Shown: positions 32,561 through 41,576 of the stretch, piece after piece
How the letters are laid out: each line of letters begins with the position of its first letter
How positions within the stretch are numbered: position 1 is the first letter of the stretch
Assembly (NCBI GenBank): GCA_036742455.1
Contig: DAINQU010000020.1
Coordinates: 1-56,951, forward strand
DNA: 56,951 nucleotides
DNA from: CAIKZZ01 sp036742455
GTDB lineage: Bacteria > Pseudomonadota > Gammaproteobacteria > Steroidobacterales > Steroidobacteraceae
Direction of reading: 5' to 3'
Notes under the pieces: model-generated
Databases searched by the model: none
Seen by the model: only the letters and a program-made list of their open reading frames with translations
Told to the model about the DNA's origin: nothing
Made by a program: the position numbers and the translations under genes

Positions 32561-34102
32561 TCAATGCGCTTGCGAGGTATCGATCGGTTGCTTCGGTCGG
32601 TGTGTGAGCCAAATCAGCGGCGAGAGCAGCAACACCACGACCGCCGCCCGGGCGCAGAAATCCCGAAAAGCGAGGACGGCCGCCTGCTGATTGATCGTGT
32701 AATCGACGAGCGCCAATGCGCCTTGGTGTGAGCCGCTGATCCGTTCGAGGAGACTCATTGAGCGAGGCACAGCGACAGCGCCGTTGTGTACGGTCTCCAC
32801 GAGCGCCGCATGATGGCGCGTGATGCCGTTGTCCCAATAATTCGCCGCGATTGCGGTGCCGAACGCACCAAACAGCGTACGGACAAAGTTCTGCAAGCCG
32901 GAAGCGGTTGCGATCTGTGCGCTCGGCACTTCGGCCATTGCGAGTGAGGTCATCGGCAAAAACATCGTCGACATGCCGAGACCGACAACCAACTGCGGTA
33001 TCCAGATATCCGAGAACGTAACATCCGGTGCCATCTGCGAGCGCCACAGATATACCGACGCGAACACACAGACCGAGAAAGTCGCGTAGCGGCGCGGATC
33101 CACCCGCTGCAACGTCATCGCGATCACGGGCGACATCAAGATCGACAAGACGCCCATGGGTGCAATGGCAAGACCCGCCTGCATCGCCGTGTAGCCTTTG
33201 AATGACTGTAACCACAACGGCATCAAGACGACGTAACCGAAAAACACACCAAAGATGGTGCTCATGCCAACCACTGCCGCGGCAAACCCGCGATTGGCGA
33301 ATAGCGACAGATCCACGACCGGATGTTCTGCTGTCAGTTCCCATATGAGAAACGCAACGAAACCCACTGCAGCGATACACGTCAACGCCACAATGAGATT
33401 GGACCCGAACCAATCCAGCTCTCGCCCTTTATCGAGCACCAACTGCAGCGCGCCAACCCAGAGCACCAACAGTCCCAGACCCACGCCGTCCACCGGGTCA
33501 TTGCTACGGGCGGTCTCTCGTGTGCGGTAGATTCCCCAAACCAAGAAGGCGCAAGCCAGGCCAACCGGAATGTTGATGTAGAAAATCCACTGCCACGCCA
33601 AGTTGTCGGCTATCCAACCGCCGAGCACTGGACCCGCAATCGGCGCCAGCAAAGTGGTCATCGCCCACGCCGCCAGAGCCGGCCCCGTCTTGCCACGGGG
33701 ATAGCTGCCCAGTAGCAGCGTCTGCGACAACGGCATGATCGGCCCGCCGCACAGGCCCTGGATCACACGGGCGGTCACGAGCATGGCCAGACTGCTCGAA
33801 AAAGCGCACAACAGCGACGCGGCGATGAACCCGAGTATCGCGAAAACAAAGAGACGCACCGTGCCGACCCGACGCGTCAGCCATCCGGTCAACGGCACGA
33901 TGATGGCTTCGGCCACCGCATAGGAAGTGATCACCCACGTGCCCTGACTTGGACTCACCGCCAGACTACCGGCGATGTGTGGCACGGACACATTGGCGAT
34001 GGTCATGTCCAACACGACCATAAAATTCGCGAGCGCAAGAAAGAACGTCGCGTAAAACCGCGCCGAACCCTCTAAAGGACCATGCGCCGCCGCGTCGCTC
34101 AC
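32561..34102 (-). CDS. emrB: EmrB-type DHA2 family MFS multidrug transporter
   Basis: This 513-residue protein has 14 predicted membrane helices and the DHA2 motifs: FMVVLDMTIANVSVPHIAGSL in helix 1, WVITSYAVAEAI, LTGWLTRRVGTVRLF after helix 2 and GPVLGGWIADNLAWQWIFYINIPVGL in helix 5/6 (motif C region). It is the inner-membrane proton/drug antiporter of a tripartite pump. Its GTG start overlaps the adaptor gene stop (GTGA). A local operon with adaptor and outer-membrane factor makes the system self-contained. Confidence 0.94.
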   Translation of the reverse strand: MSDAAAHGPLEGSARFYATFFLALANFMVVLDMTIANVSVPHIAGSLAVSPSQGTWVITSYAVAEAIIVPLTGWLTRRVGTVRLFVFAILGFIAASLLCAFSSSLAMLVTARVIQGLCGGPIMPLSQTLLLGSYPRGKTGPALAAWAMTTLLAPIAGPVLGGWIADNLAWQWIFYINIPVGLACAFLVWGIYRTRETARSNDPVDGVGLGLLVLWVGALQLVLDKGRELDWFGSNLIVALTCIAAVGFVAFLIWELTAEHPVVDLSLFANRGFAAAVVGMSTIFGVFFGYVVLMPLWLQSFKGYTAMQAGLAIAPMGVLSILMSPVIAMTLQRVDPRRYATFSVCVFASVYLWRSQMAPDVTFSDIWIPQLVVGLGMSTMFLPMTSLAMAEVPSAQIATASGLQNFVRTLFGAFGTAIAANYWDNGITRHHAALVETVHNGAVAVPRSMSLLERISGSHQGALALVDYTINQQAAVLAFRDFCARAAVVVLLLSPLIWLTHRPKQPIDTSQAH

Positions 34103-35349
34103 GGCCGGCTGACCGACTGGTGGTGAGCCGCGGATGGCTTATGCAGGCCCGGGGTCGACGGCATAACAGGCGACTGTGCAAGCAATGCCGCAACGCGCTC
34201 GTCTGCCTCCGCATCCAACCGCTCGTAGCCGGCGGACGCGGCGACCGGGGCAGAGGCGGGAACGGCGGCCGCGTCCAAGGGATGCAGGTCTATATCCGCC
34301 GTCATCGACAAACCGACGCGCAGCGGGTGTTCCGCCACCTCTTTGGGATCCAATGCAATTCGAACCGGCACGCGTTGGACCACCTTGATCCAATTACCGG
34401 TGGCATTTTGAGCAGGCAACAGTGCGAACGCAGAGCCCGTACCCGCGTCCAGACCGGCCACACGCCCATGAAACACTACGGATGTACCGTAGAGGTCCGA
34501 ATGCAGCTCTACCGGCTGGCCGATGCGGACATCGGTCAGTTGTGCTTCCTTGAAGTCCGCTTCCACCCAAACTTGGGTCAGCGGAACAATCGACATCAAC
34601 GGCGCACCGACCCCCACAAAGGCGCCGCTCGTCACTGCCCGACGCGCAATCTGACCGTCAATCGGCGCGCGCACCGTGGCCCGTCCTTCGTTAATGATCG
34701 CCTGACGCAGGGCGGCCGCCGCGGCGAGGACGCGTGGATGATGAACGACGTCCACACCGGCCGTATTGGCGGCTTGCGCCTTAAGCCGTTGTCCTGCGGC
34801 ATCTGAGCGACGTGCGGCGGCCACTACCCGCGCTTCTGCCGAATTGCGCGCCTCCTCTGCGTGAGCCAACTCTTCGCCCATGACACCGCCGTCCACGCCG
34901 GCCTGCCGACGCCGTGACAGGTCGGCTATCGCACGATCCCGATCAATTTCGGCGACCGAGAGGTCGGCCCGCGCCGAAGCGGCATCGGCAACCATCGAAT
35001 CCGTTTGCGCGTACAGCGCCCGTACTTCGCGCAGGGTGCGCAGCAATTCTGCTTCGGCGCGCTCTCTTGCTAGTTTCAAGTCCGTCGCATCAAGGATGAC
35101 GAGTGGATCGCCCGCATGAACGACCAGCGTATCCTCGACCAGAATCTTCGACACCGTTCCCGCCACTTGCGGCGTCACAGCGACGATATCACCGGCGACT
35201 GAAGCGTCGTCTGTCTCCACATGGAATCGACCATGTAGCGTCCAGCGCAACCCCAGTAGCCCAAGAATAGTCAGTACGAGTAAGGCGAGGATCGAGAGAA
35301 GTCGTCGACGTGTCGACGACTTTGCTTCGGTGTTGGACGGCGTGTTCAT
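34099..35349 (-). CDS. emrA: EmrA-type HlyD family periplasmic adaptor
   Basis: This 416-residue membrane fusion protein has a single N-terminal helix (about 18-37, LLSILALLVLTILGLL). A lipoyl/biotinyl-like domain (TDDASVAGDIVAVTPQVAG), a long helical hairpin (about 95-215) and a beta-barrel (PIDGQIARRAVTSGAFVGVG onward) follow. It links the EmrB transporter to the outer-membrane factor encoded just upstream. Both ends overlap neighbours by 4 nt. The C-terminal 70 residues are Ala/Pro-rich and probably disordered. Confidence 0.93.
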   Translation of the reverse strand: MNTPSNTEAKSSTRRRLLSILALLVLTILGLLGLRWTLHGRFHVETDDASVAGDIVAVTPQVAGTVSKILVEDTLVVHAGDPLVILDATDLKLARERAEAELLRTLREVRALYAQTDSMVADAASARADLSVAEIDRDRAIADLSRRRQAGVDGGVMGEELAHAEEARNSAEARVVAAARRSDAAGQRLKAQAANTAGVDVVHHPRVLAAAAALRQAIINEGRATVRAPIDGQIARRAVTSGAFVGVGAPLMSIVPLTQVWVEADFKEAQLTDVRIGQPVELHSDLYGTSVVFHGRVAGLDAGTGSAFALLPAQNATGNWIKVVQRVPVRIALDPKEVAEHPLRVGLSMTADIDLHPLDAAAVPASAPVAASAGYERLDAEADERVAALLAQSPVMPSTPGLHKPSAAHHQSVSRP

Positions 35350-36770
35350 GGTTGCTTTTCCTCTCGGGGCATTCCACCGAGTGCTTCAATGAGATCGACA
35401 TCGAGTGAGCGGGAGCGTTCGATGAGACGGAGGACCTCCCGATTGCGCTCAATCAGGCGATTTTTGGCCGCGAGCAGCTCCGCCTCTGGCGAAATTCCCG
35501 CACGGACGCGTCGCTCGATGCTGCCCACCGCAGCGGCTTCCTCCGCCTCGGAGGTTTGAGCGACCGCAAGCGCAGCAGTCGCTGCTGCGCGGCCAGTCAA
35601 GGCGCGGCTGACGTCGTCGACCGCCGCTACTACGAGGCGTTCGTAATCAGCGCGGGCTGCCTCGTATTGGGCAATCTGCGACGCAATCGCAGATCGGCGT
35701 AAACCACCGTCAAACACGGGTAATGAGAGCGCTGGCACGGCGGACCATTCGCGACTGCCGGCGCTGAACAGGGTGCCACCTGAGCGGGACTGCAGGCCGA
35801 GAAGTGCGGCGAAATCAACGTCCGGCACGTAGGCCCGTTGCGCAGCCGTCCGGTCGAAGGCGGCGGCTTCGACGCGGCTCCGAGCAGCGCGGACATCCGC
35901 GCGACGGCCCAATAGACCGACCCTTATGTCTTTTGGCAAAGCGATGGGAGGATTTGCCCGAAGACTCGTCGGGGTGAAATCTAACATCGCATCAGGCCCT
36001 TCACCAACTAACGCTGCGAGCATCTGACGCGTACGGGAGACCGTCTCCTCATTCTGAATGAGCTGCTCCCGAAACGATTCCGCCGTAGCCGCCGATCGAT
36101 GCGCGACGACGGATGTCTCCAGTCCGACGTGAGCTCGCGTCCCGTCTAGCAAACGAGTCCGCTCAACTATGTCCTGCTGGCGTTGCAACTCGGTCCGATC
36201 GGCCATCGCGGCGGCTAGGCCGTAGTAGAGGCGCGCAGCAGCCGCACTCAAGGTGTCGGCGAGCCGTTCCGAGTCCTCCGATGCCGCCTGTGCCTCGGCT
36301 CGTGCCGCGCTCGCGTGAGCGTGGGCGATGCCCGACAGGTCCAAGTGGTAGCTGAGCGAACTCGCCACCTCGATCAGCGAAAAGGTCTGTCCGCCAAAGG
36401 GCTTGGGGAACATGCCATTGGCACTGATCTGCTCACGACCGGCGTCGGCTCTGACGCCCAGTTGCGGGCCAAGCGTGCTGCGCTGGCCGTCAGCAAGGGC
36501 CGCCACTGCGCGGGCATGCGCGCGCGCTGTCGCCAACGACGGGTTGGCCGCCAAGACTTTCGAGATCAGTGCCGTCAGCGCCGGGTCATCGAACTGTGAC
36601 CAACCGATAGAAATAGGCCCTACCGCATCGACTTTCGGCCAAGAGGCGGCCGTTCGAGCCAAAATCGGGTCTTGCTCGGGCGCGGGCAATTCCACGGTCG
36701 TCAATGGGGTGCAGGCACAAACCCACGCAGCCGCCAGAGTCACCATCGTCAGGCGATACACACTGCTCAT
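35346..36770 (-). CDS. NodT-family outer-membrane efflux lipoprotein
   Basis: This 474-residue TolC-like outer-membrane factor has a lipoprotein signal (VTLAAAWVCAC, acylated Cys at about residue 19 or 20). It has two long coiled helical repeats (about 75-260 and 290-470) and family blocks SLSYHLDLSG, LLGRRADVRAARSRVEAAAFD and VPALSLPVFDGG. It forms the exit duct of the pump. It is the first gene of the operon, ahead of emrA and emrB, and overlaps emrA by ATGA. Confidence 0.92.
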   Translation of the reverse strand: MSSVYRLTMVTLAAAWVCACTPLTTVELPAPEQDPILARTAASWPKVDAVGPISIGWSQFDDPALTALISKVLAANPSLATARAHARAVAALADGQRSTLGPQLGVRADAGREQISANGMFPKPFGGQTFSLIEVASSLSYHLDLSGIAHAHASAARAEAQAASEDSERLADTLSAAAARLYYGLAAAMADRTELQRQQDIVERTRLLDGTRAHVGLETSVVAHRSAATAESFREQLIQNEETVSRTRQMLAALVGEGPDAMLDFTPTSLRANPPIALPKDIRVGLLGRRADVRAARSRVEAAAFDRTAAQRAYVPDVDFAALLGLQSRSGGTLFSAGSREWSAVPALSLPVFDGGLRRSAIASQIAQYEAARADYERLVVAAVDDVSRALTGRAAATAALAVAQTSEAEEAAAVGSIERRVRAGISPEAELLAAKNRLIERNREVLRLIERSRSLDVDLIEALGGMPREEKQP

Positions 36771-36805
36771 CTGGTAGTTCCGGAAAGTCGGTATGACTTG
36801 CGCGT

Positions 36806-36841
36806 ATAGTAAATATGCTTAAAAATGACTGTCAAGTCATT
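36806..36841 (-). promoter_or_regulatory. Efflux operon promoter overlapped by a TetR-type operator
   Basis: On the minus strand TTGACA (36835-36830), an 18-nt spacer and TACTAT (36811-36806) form a good sigma-70 promoter for the efflux operon. The -35 lies within a perfect palindrome, AATGACT-GTCA-AGTCATT (36824-36841), which is the size of a TetR-family operator. A related half-site (ATGACTTG) occurs at about 36793-36800. Binding of the adjacent TetR protein here would block RNA polymerase in both directions. Confidence 0.65.
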
Positions 36842-36860
36842 CTCGGTTTTTGTACAGTTT

Positions 36861-37544
36861 ATGTCAGACGATAATGCCGAACATTTATGTGACAACCATG
36901 ACAGCTCTCACGCTCGCACGGCCCGCCAGCGTGAACGTGAGGCCGTCATCCTGCAGTCCGCGATCGCAGAATTTGCGGCGTCAGGGTTCGAAAACGCGCG
37001 CCTCGATGATATCGCTCACCGCGCGGGCGTCGCGAAAGGCACGCTCTACCTCTACTACTCGGATAAGGCGACCCTGTTTAAGGCGGCTGTGCGGTCCGTC
37101 ATCCACCCAGTGTTGGCGCGTATTCAGGAAACAGTGATCGTCGCCGAGGGGTCGGCGACGGAATTACTCCGCACGGTACTCGCCGAGATCTACCGCGAGA
37201 TGACAACCGATGACCTGCGTCGCGAATTGGTTCGTCTCCTCGTCGCGGAAGGCCGTCGCTTCCCGGATCTCGGAGACTTCTATCACGACGAAGTGATCGC
37301 CAAAGGCACAGCCACCTTCCGAATGATTCTCTGGCGAGGAGTCGCTACCGGCGAGTTCCGGCGTACCTCAGCGGAGGAATTCCCGCAACTGTTACTGGCT
37401 CCATGCGTCGCGTTTTCGAACTGGCAACTCATGTTCGGTGACCGTCGCCCAATGAATCTAGACCGCTATGCCGAGGCCCATTTGCAATTCGTTTTAGCGG
37501 CACTGCAAACCGCCCCACCGGAGGCGCCCTCGGCATCGGGGTAA
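36861..37544 (+). CDS. TetR/AcrR family repressor, divergent to the efflux operon
   Basis: The regulator has a helix-turn-helix at about residues 25-75 (ILQSAIAEFAASGFENARLDDIAHRAGVAKGTLYLYYSDKATLF, given here only by its key parts: FENARLDDIA, AGVAKGTLYLYY). The ligand-binding domain resembles the TetR_C AefR-like type. I take the ATG at 36861 (227 residues); an in-frame ATG at 36825 lies inside the operator palindrome and has no Shine-Dalgarno, although the 36861 start also has only a weak one. It probably represses the EmrAB-NodT operon and itself. Confidence 0.88.
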   Translation: MSDDNAEHLCDNHDSSHARTARQREREAVILQSAIAEFAASGFENARLDDIAHRAGVAKGTLYLYYSDKATLFKAAVRSVIHPVLARIQETVIVAEGSATELLRTVLAEIYREMTTDDLRRELVRLLVAEGRRFPDLGDFYHDEVIAKGTATFRMILWRGVATGEFRRTSAEEFPQLLLAPCVAFSNWQLMFGDRRPMNLDRYAEAHLQFVLAALQTAPPEAPSASG

Positions 37545-37660
37545 TTGACCGTTAAACGCCATACTGGCGCGATCCTCACAAACCCTTCCGCTCACGCTAT
37601 TCTTCACACCTGCGCTGTCGCCGACGGGCGCCGGTACCGCTCACGGTTAAGGATCCAATT

Positions 37661-39109
37661 ATGCAGTGTGACGTTGGTTTGATTGGGCTGGCGGTAATGG
37701 GCGAAAACTTAGCGTTGAACATGGAGAGTCGCGGCTTCTCCGTGTGTGTCTATAACCGGACGGCGGAACGAGTCCAGCACTTTTTAGCCGGTCGCGCGCA
37801 TGGCAAGCGCTTCGTTGGTGCCACCACGTTGCAGCACTTCGTCGACTCCTTGAGTACCCCTCGACGCATCGTCATGTTGGTCAAGGCGGGCAAAGCGGTC
37901 GACGAATTGATTGAACAACTCGCCCCACTGCTCTCTCCCGGCGATATTCTCATCGACGGTGGCAACAGTCTCTACACCGACACCGCCCGACGCGTACAGT
38001 CGGTCGAAGCTAAGGGTCTCCTCTACGTCGGTTCCGGCGTGTCCGGCGGCGAAGAAGGGGCGCTGAAGGGGCCCTCGTTAATGCCGGGCGGCAGCGCCGC
38101 CGCGTGGCCTCATATCCAACCGATTTTTCAGGCCATTTGCGCGCGGACTCCTGCGGGAGAGCCGTGCTGCGACTGGATGGGTGACGGTGGGGCCGGTCAT
38201 TTCGTGAAGATGATTCACAACGGCATTGAGTACGGCGACATGCAGCTCATCTGCGAAGTCTACGACGTGCTGAAGCGTGGTCTTGGACTCTCGAACCCGG
38301 CGATGGCGGAGATTTTCGCTGAGTGGAACCGCGGCGAACTGGATAGCTATTTGATCGAAATCACCCGAGACATCCTCGCCTACGTAGACGGTGATGGCAC
38401 GGAAACGATTGACGTGATTCTCGACAAAGCAGGCCAGAAGGGCACCGGCAAGTGGACCGTGGTCTCCGCGCTTGAGGAAGGTTCGCCGCTGACGCTCATT
38501 GCCGAGTCCGTATTTGCGCGTTGCCTGTCGGCGGCAAAAGACGAGCGACTCGCGGCCGCCGCTACATTGGGTGGCGAGACGCGGGCCTATGACGGTAATC
38601 GAGACGCTCTCATTACGGGCCTGCGCGACGCGTTGTACGCCGCGAAGATCATCTCGTATGCGCAGGGCTATCAATTGATGCGCTCCGCGGGCCAGTCCCT
38701 CGGGTGGTCGCTCAACTTTGGTGGCATCGCGTTGACCTGGCGTGGCGGTTGCATCATCCGATCGGCGTTTCTCGGCGATATCAAGAATGCCTTTGATCGG
38801 GATCCTAACCTCGTCAATCTGCTGCTTGATCCCTTCTTCCGCGACGCGGTGGTGTCCCGCCAAGGCGCGCTGCGCCAAGTCGTCGCGACCGCCGTGTCGT
38901 TGGGGATCCCGGTGCCCTGTTTATCCGCGGCCATGGCCTATTGGGACGGCTATCGCTCCGCTCGGTTGCCCGCCAATCTGCTGCAGGCGCAGCGGGATTA
39001 CTTCGGCGCGCACACGTATGAGCGCGTCGACCGTCCCGGTGGCGAGGTGTTCCACACGAACTGGACCGGACGCGGCGGCGATACAACGTCGCAAACCTAC
39101 AGTCACTGA
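37661..39109 (+). CDS. gnd: 6-phosphogluconate dehydrogenase, decarboxylating
   Basis: This 482-residue enzyme oxidises 6-phosphogluconate to ribulose 5-phosphate and CO2, making NADPH in the pentose phosphate pathway. The Rossmann motif is GLIGLAVMGENLALNM, followed by VYNRT (Asn-Arg-Thr after strand 2, typical of NADP preference). GNSLYTDT, SGVSGGEEGALKGPSLMPGG and the catalytic GAGHFVKMIHNGIEYGDMQL are intact. Length fits the long decarboxylating type. AAGGA lies 7 nt before the ATG. No zwf or pgl gene is near, so it stands alone. Confidence 0.96.
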   Translation: MQCDVGLIGLAVMGENLALNMESRGFSVCVYNRTAERVQHFLAGRAHGKRFVGATTLQHFVDSLSTPRRIVMLVKAGKAVDELIEQLAPLLSPGDILIDGGNSLYTDTARRVQSVEAKGLLYVGSGVSGGEEGALKGPSLMPGGSAAAWPHIQPIFQAICARTPAGEPCCDWMGDGGAGHFVKMIHNGIEYGDMQLICEVYDVLKRGLGLSNPAMAEIFAEWNRGELDSYLIEITRDILAYVDGDGTETIDVILDKAGQKGTGKWTVVSALEEGSPLTLIAESVFARCLSAAKDERLAAAATLGGETRAYDGNRDALITGLRDALYAAKIISYAQGYQLMRSAGQSLGWSLNFGGIALTWRGGCIIRSAFLGDIKNAFDRDPNLVNLLLDPFFRDAVVSRQGALRQVVATAVSLGIPVPCLSAAMAYWDGYRSARLPANLLQAQRDYFGAHTYERVDRPGGEVFHTNWTGRGGDTTSQTYSH

Positions 39110-39139
39110 CGGATTCCGAGCTCCGATCTTGCTAGGCTT

Positions 39140-39162
39140 GAGGCCTCTGTGTCGGAGGCCTC
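39140..39162 (+). promoter_or_regulatory. Hairpin enclosing the Shine-Dalgarno of the M20 peptidase gene
   Basis: GAGGCCTC occurs twice (39140-39147 and 39155-39162), separated by 7 nt. Because the 8-mer is self-complementary, the two copies form a perfect stem whose 3' arm contains the GGAGG Shine-Dalgarno and ends directly at the ATG (39163). If transcribed, it would hide the ribosome binding site. Confidence 0.45.
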
Positions 39163-40575
39163 ATGCGCACTATCGTCTCGCTGGTCGGTCTGCTGTTGTC
39201 GAGTGTCGTGGGTCTAGCCACCGCAGATCCAGGTCCGTTGCCTCCGCCCGATGAGGTTCGTCTCGGTCGGGACATCCTGCGGGAGCTCGTGAGCACGAAT
39301 ACGGAACACGACAAGGGCACGGCATTGGCGGTGCATACCTTGGCCGACCGGTTACGCCGAGGCGGCTTCAGCGACACGGAGCTCACCGAGGTCGCACCCC
39401 CCGCGTACCCGCGCAGTGCGAACCTCGTGGTACGGGTCCGCGGCAAGTCGACGGCGCCGGCCGTCCTGTTCATGGGCCATCTCGATGTCGTCGCGGCCCA
39501 CGCCGAGGACTGGACGGTCCCGCCCTTTGAACTCACGGAGCGTGACGGCTGGTTCTACGGCCGCGGTACCGAAGACATGAAGGCCGGTGATGCCGCGATG
39601 GCTGCCGCGCTGCTTCGATTGCGTCGCGAGGGGTGGCAACCGGATCACGACGTGATCGTCGCCTTCACGGCCGACGAGGAAGCCGGCGGCGACGCTAACG
39701 GACCTGCATTTCTTCTCAGAACGCATCGCGAGCTCATCGACGCCACCGTCGCCTACAACCTCGATGGGGGCGGTGGTGGGCTCGATCACGGCCGGCGGAC
39801 GTTCTACGAAGTCGGCACCAGCGAAAAGACGTACGTCACCTACACACTGGAAACGACGGCACCCGGTGGACATGGCTCGTTGCCGGGTCCGGATAATCCG
39901 ATCTACCGGCTCGCGCAGGCACTCGGGCGCCTCGAGGCGTATCAATTCCCCGCCGTGACGACGGCAACCACACGCGCCTATTTCAACGCCATGGCGGATC
40001 TGGAGCCCGGCGCGATGAGCGACGACCTCCGCACGGTCGCACGTTCCGTCGACTCGGCATCCGCGGTCGAACATCTCTCGTCATCGGTCTTTCTCAATGC
40101 ACAGTTGCGCACCACCTGCGTGGCCACGCTGATCAGTGGGGGCCACGCGGAGAATGCGCTGCCGCAACGCGCTAAAGCGACTGTGCAGTGTCGGATGATG
40201 CCCGGGGACACCGCCGACCATGTCCAGGCAACACTCGAAAGCGTGATCGGCGAGCCGCGCATTCGCATTCAACCGGATGCCACGCCAATCGTCAGCCCCG
40301 AATCCATGCCGACGCCCGCCGTCATGGAGCGCATCGCGGGGGTGGTGCACTCGCTGTGGCCGGGGGTAGCCCTCGTGCCCTCCATGGCAACCGGCTTCAG
40401 CGACGATCGGCAAACGCGTAACGCCGGCATTCCGAGTTATGACGTCGGTGGACTGTGGATGGAGAACGGCGAGAACCGCGCGCACGGCCGAGACGAGCGC
40501 ATCGGCGTACGCGCGTTTGATGAAAGCCTCGACTACGTCTATCGCTTGCTCAAGGAGATGGGGGCGGATCGCTGA
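39163..40575 (+). CDS. Secreted M20/M25/M40 family metallopeptidase
   Basis: This 470-residue protein has a signal peptide (VSLVGLLLSSVVGLATA). The M20 catalytic domain shows FMGHLDVVAAHAEDW (Zn His and Asp), YGRGTEDMKAGDAAM, VAFTADEEAGG (base and Zn Glu) and AYNLDGGGGG. The inserted dimerisation domain starts near TLETTAPGGHGSLPG, and the C-terminal ligand region reads HGRDERIGVRAFDES. It is an exported di-zinc exopeptidase or carboxypeptidase G2/Pm20d-like hydrolase; the substrate cannot be fixed. It differs from the M20D amidohydrolase at 12677. Confidence 0.92.
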   Translation: MRTIVSLVGLLLSSVVGLATADPGPLPPPDEVRLGRDILRELVSTNTEHDKGTALAVHTLADRLRRGGFSDTELTEVAPPAYPRSANLVVRVRGKSTAPAVLFMGHLDVVAAHAEDWTVPPFELTERDGWFYGRGTEDMKAGDAAMAAALLRLRREGWQPDHDVIVAFTADEEAGGDANGPAFLLRTHRELIDATVAYNLDGGGGGLDHGRRTFYEVGTSEKTYVTYTLETTAPGGHGSLPGPDNPIYRLAQALGRLEAYQFPAVTTATTRAYFNAMADLEPGAMSDDLRTVARSVDSASAVEHLSSSVFLNAQLRTTCVATLISGGHAENALPQRAKATVQCRMMPGDTADHVQATLESVIGEPRIRIQPDATPIVSPESMPTPAVMERIAGVVHSLWPGVALVPSMATGFSDDRQTRNAGIPSYDVGGLWMENGENRAHGRDERIGVRAFDESLDYVYRLLKEMGADR

Positions 40576-40582
40576 TCCGCCC
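40562..40582. terminator. Hairpin across the M20 peptidase stop, between convergent genes
   Basis: GGGCGGATC and GATCCGCCC form a perfect 9-bp stem around the triplet GCT, with the stop codon in the right side of the loop region. It ends 12 nt before the convergent hydrolase stop. No T-run is present. Confidence 0.45.
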
Positions 40583-40593
40583 GATATCCACCC

Positions 40594-41367
40594 TCAGGAG
40601 TGGCGACGCAGGAAGTCGAGAACCGGCCCGGCGACACTCGCCGGGTCCTCGAGCAAGATGGCATGGCGGAGTATCGGCAGGATCACGAGCTCAGCGTCGT
40701 CCAAGGCATCGGCGATGGCGCGGTTGAGACGCGGATTACAGCCGCCGTCGTTCTCGCCGGTGAGGACGAGGCACGGATGCTTGACCTCGTGCAGCCAAAG
40801 CGCCATCTCGGTCTCGGCGTAAATATCGAAGACCGACAGAAAGACGTCGGGGGCGGTATCGATCACCTGCCGCATCCGGCGCTCAATGACCTCCGGACAG
40901 CGCGCAGCAAACTCTGGGGTGAACCAGCGGTCTTTGAGCGCGGCCAAAACCGGTTCTATCCCCTTTTGGCGCATAGCCGTCACCACTCCGCGTACTTTCG
41001 CGGCATCGTCGTCGGTGCGGAAGGCCGCGGTGCTGTACAGCCCAAGTGACAGCACCCGATTCGGGTATCGCTGGGCATAGCGCGGACCAATCATGCCGCC
41101 CAGGGAGTGTCCTGCGAAGTGGGCCTTCTCGATACCCAGTTCCGCCCGGAGCGCCTCAAGGTCGTCGACCAGGTCATCGAGGGTGTACGGCGGGGTGGGT
41201 GTCGGCGACTTCCCGTGACCGCGGAGGTCGTAGCCGATGCACCGATAGTGCGGCGCCAGTCGTTGCACGAGACCGTCCCAACTGTGCCGTGACGCACCAA
41301 TGCCGTGAATCAAAAACAACGGCGGACCGCTGCCCTCGACGGAATATGCCGATTGAATGGCTGTCAT
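40594..41367 (-). CDS. Alpha/beta hydrolase, 3-oxoadipate enol-lactonase-like
   Basis: This 257-residue alpha/beta-fold hydrolase has an oxyanion-hole block PPLFLIHGIGASRHSWDG, YDLRGHGKSPTP, nucleophile elbow GHSLGG (Ser near residue 96), an acid near LVLTGENDGGCNP and a late His (PILRHAILLEDP). The pattern resembles PcaD enol-lactonases and related ring-cleavage hydrolases. It is the last gene of a four-gene minus-strand operon after a 4-OT tautomerase, a flavin reductase and an LLM monooxygenase. This suggests hydrolysis of a lactone or ester formed after oxidation. Confidence 0.88.
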   Translation of the reverse strand: MTAIQSAYSVEGSGPPLFLIHGIGASRHSWDGLVQRLAPHYRCIGYDLRGHGKSPTPTPPYTLDDLVDDLEALRAELGIEKAHFAGHSLGGMIGPRYAQRYPNRVLSLGLYSTAAFRTDDDAAKVRGVVTAMRQKGIEPVLAALKDRWFTPEFAARCPEVIERRMRQVIDTAPDVFLSVFDIYAETEMALWLHEVKHPCLVLTGENDGGCNPRLNRAIADALDDAELVILPILRHAILLEDPASVAGPVLDFLRRHS

Positions 41368-41371
41368 AGGC

Positions 41372-41566
41372 TCAGTCCGGGTATTTATCGACCATCAACT
41401 CGCCGGCGACGGCCCAGTCCTCTTTGGCCACGTCCGAGAGGATGATCGTCACCGATTCAGGCCGCCCGCCGAGGACGCGCACGTACGTCTCTGTGAGCGC
41501 CTGCACCAGTTCGCGTTTCTGTTCCCGCGTGCGACCTTTAAACAGTTCTACCGTGATGATCGGCAT
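41372..41566 (-). CDS. 4-oxalocrotonate tautomerase family protein
   Basis: This 64-residue protein starts MPIITVELFKGRTREQKREL, with the catalytic amino-terminal Pro after Met removal and Arg residues at the usual positions. It ends with the DWAVAGELM-type strand. 4-OT enzymes interconvert 2-hydroxymuconate-type enols and ketones. Its place between the flavin reductase (10 nt away) and the lactonase-like hydrolase (4 nt away) supports a role in a ring-cleavage or heterocycle pathway. Confidence 0.92.
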   Translation of the reverse strand: MPIITVELFKGRTREQKRELVQALTETYVRVLGGRPESVTIILSDVAKEDWAVAGELMVDKYPD

Positions 41567-41576
41567 GGACGTCTCC

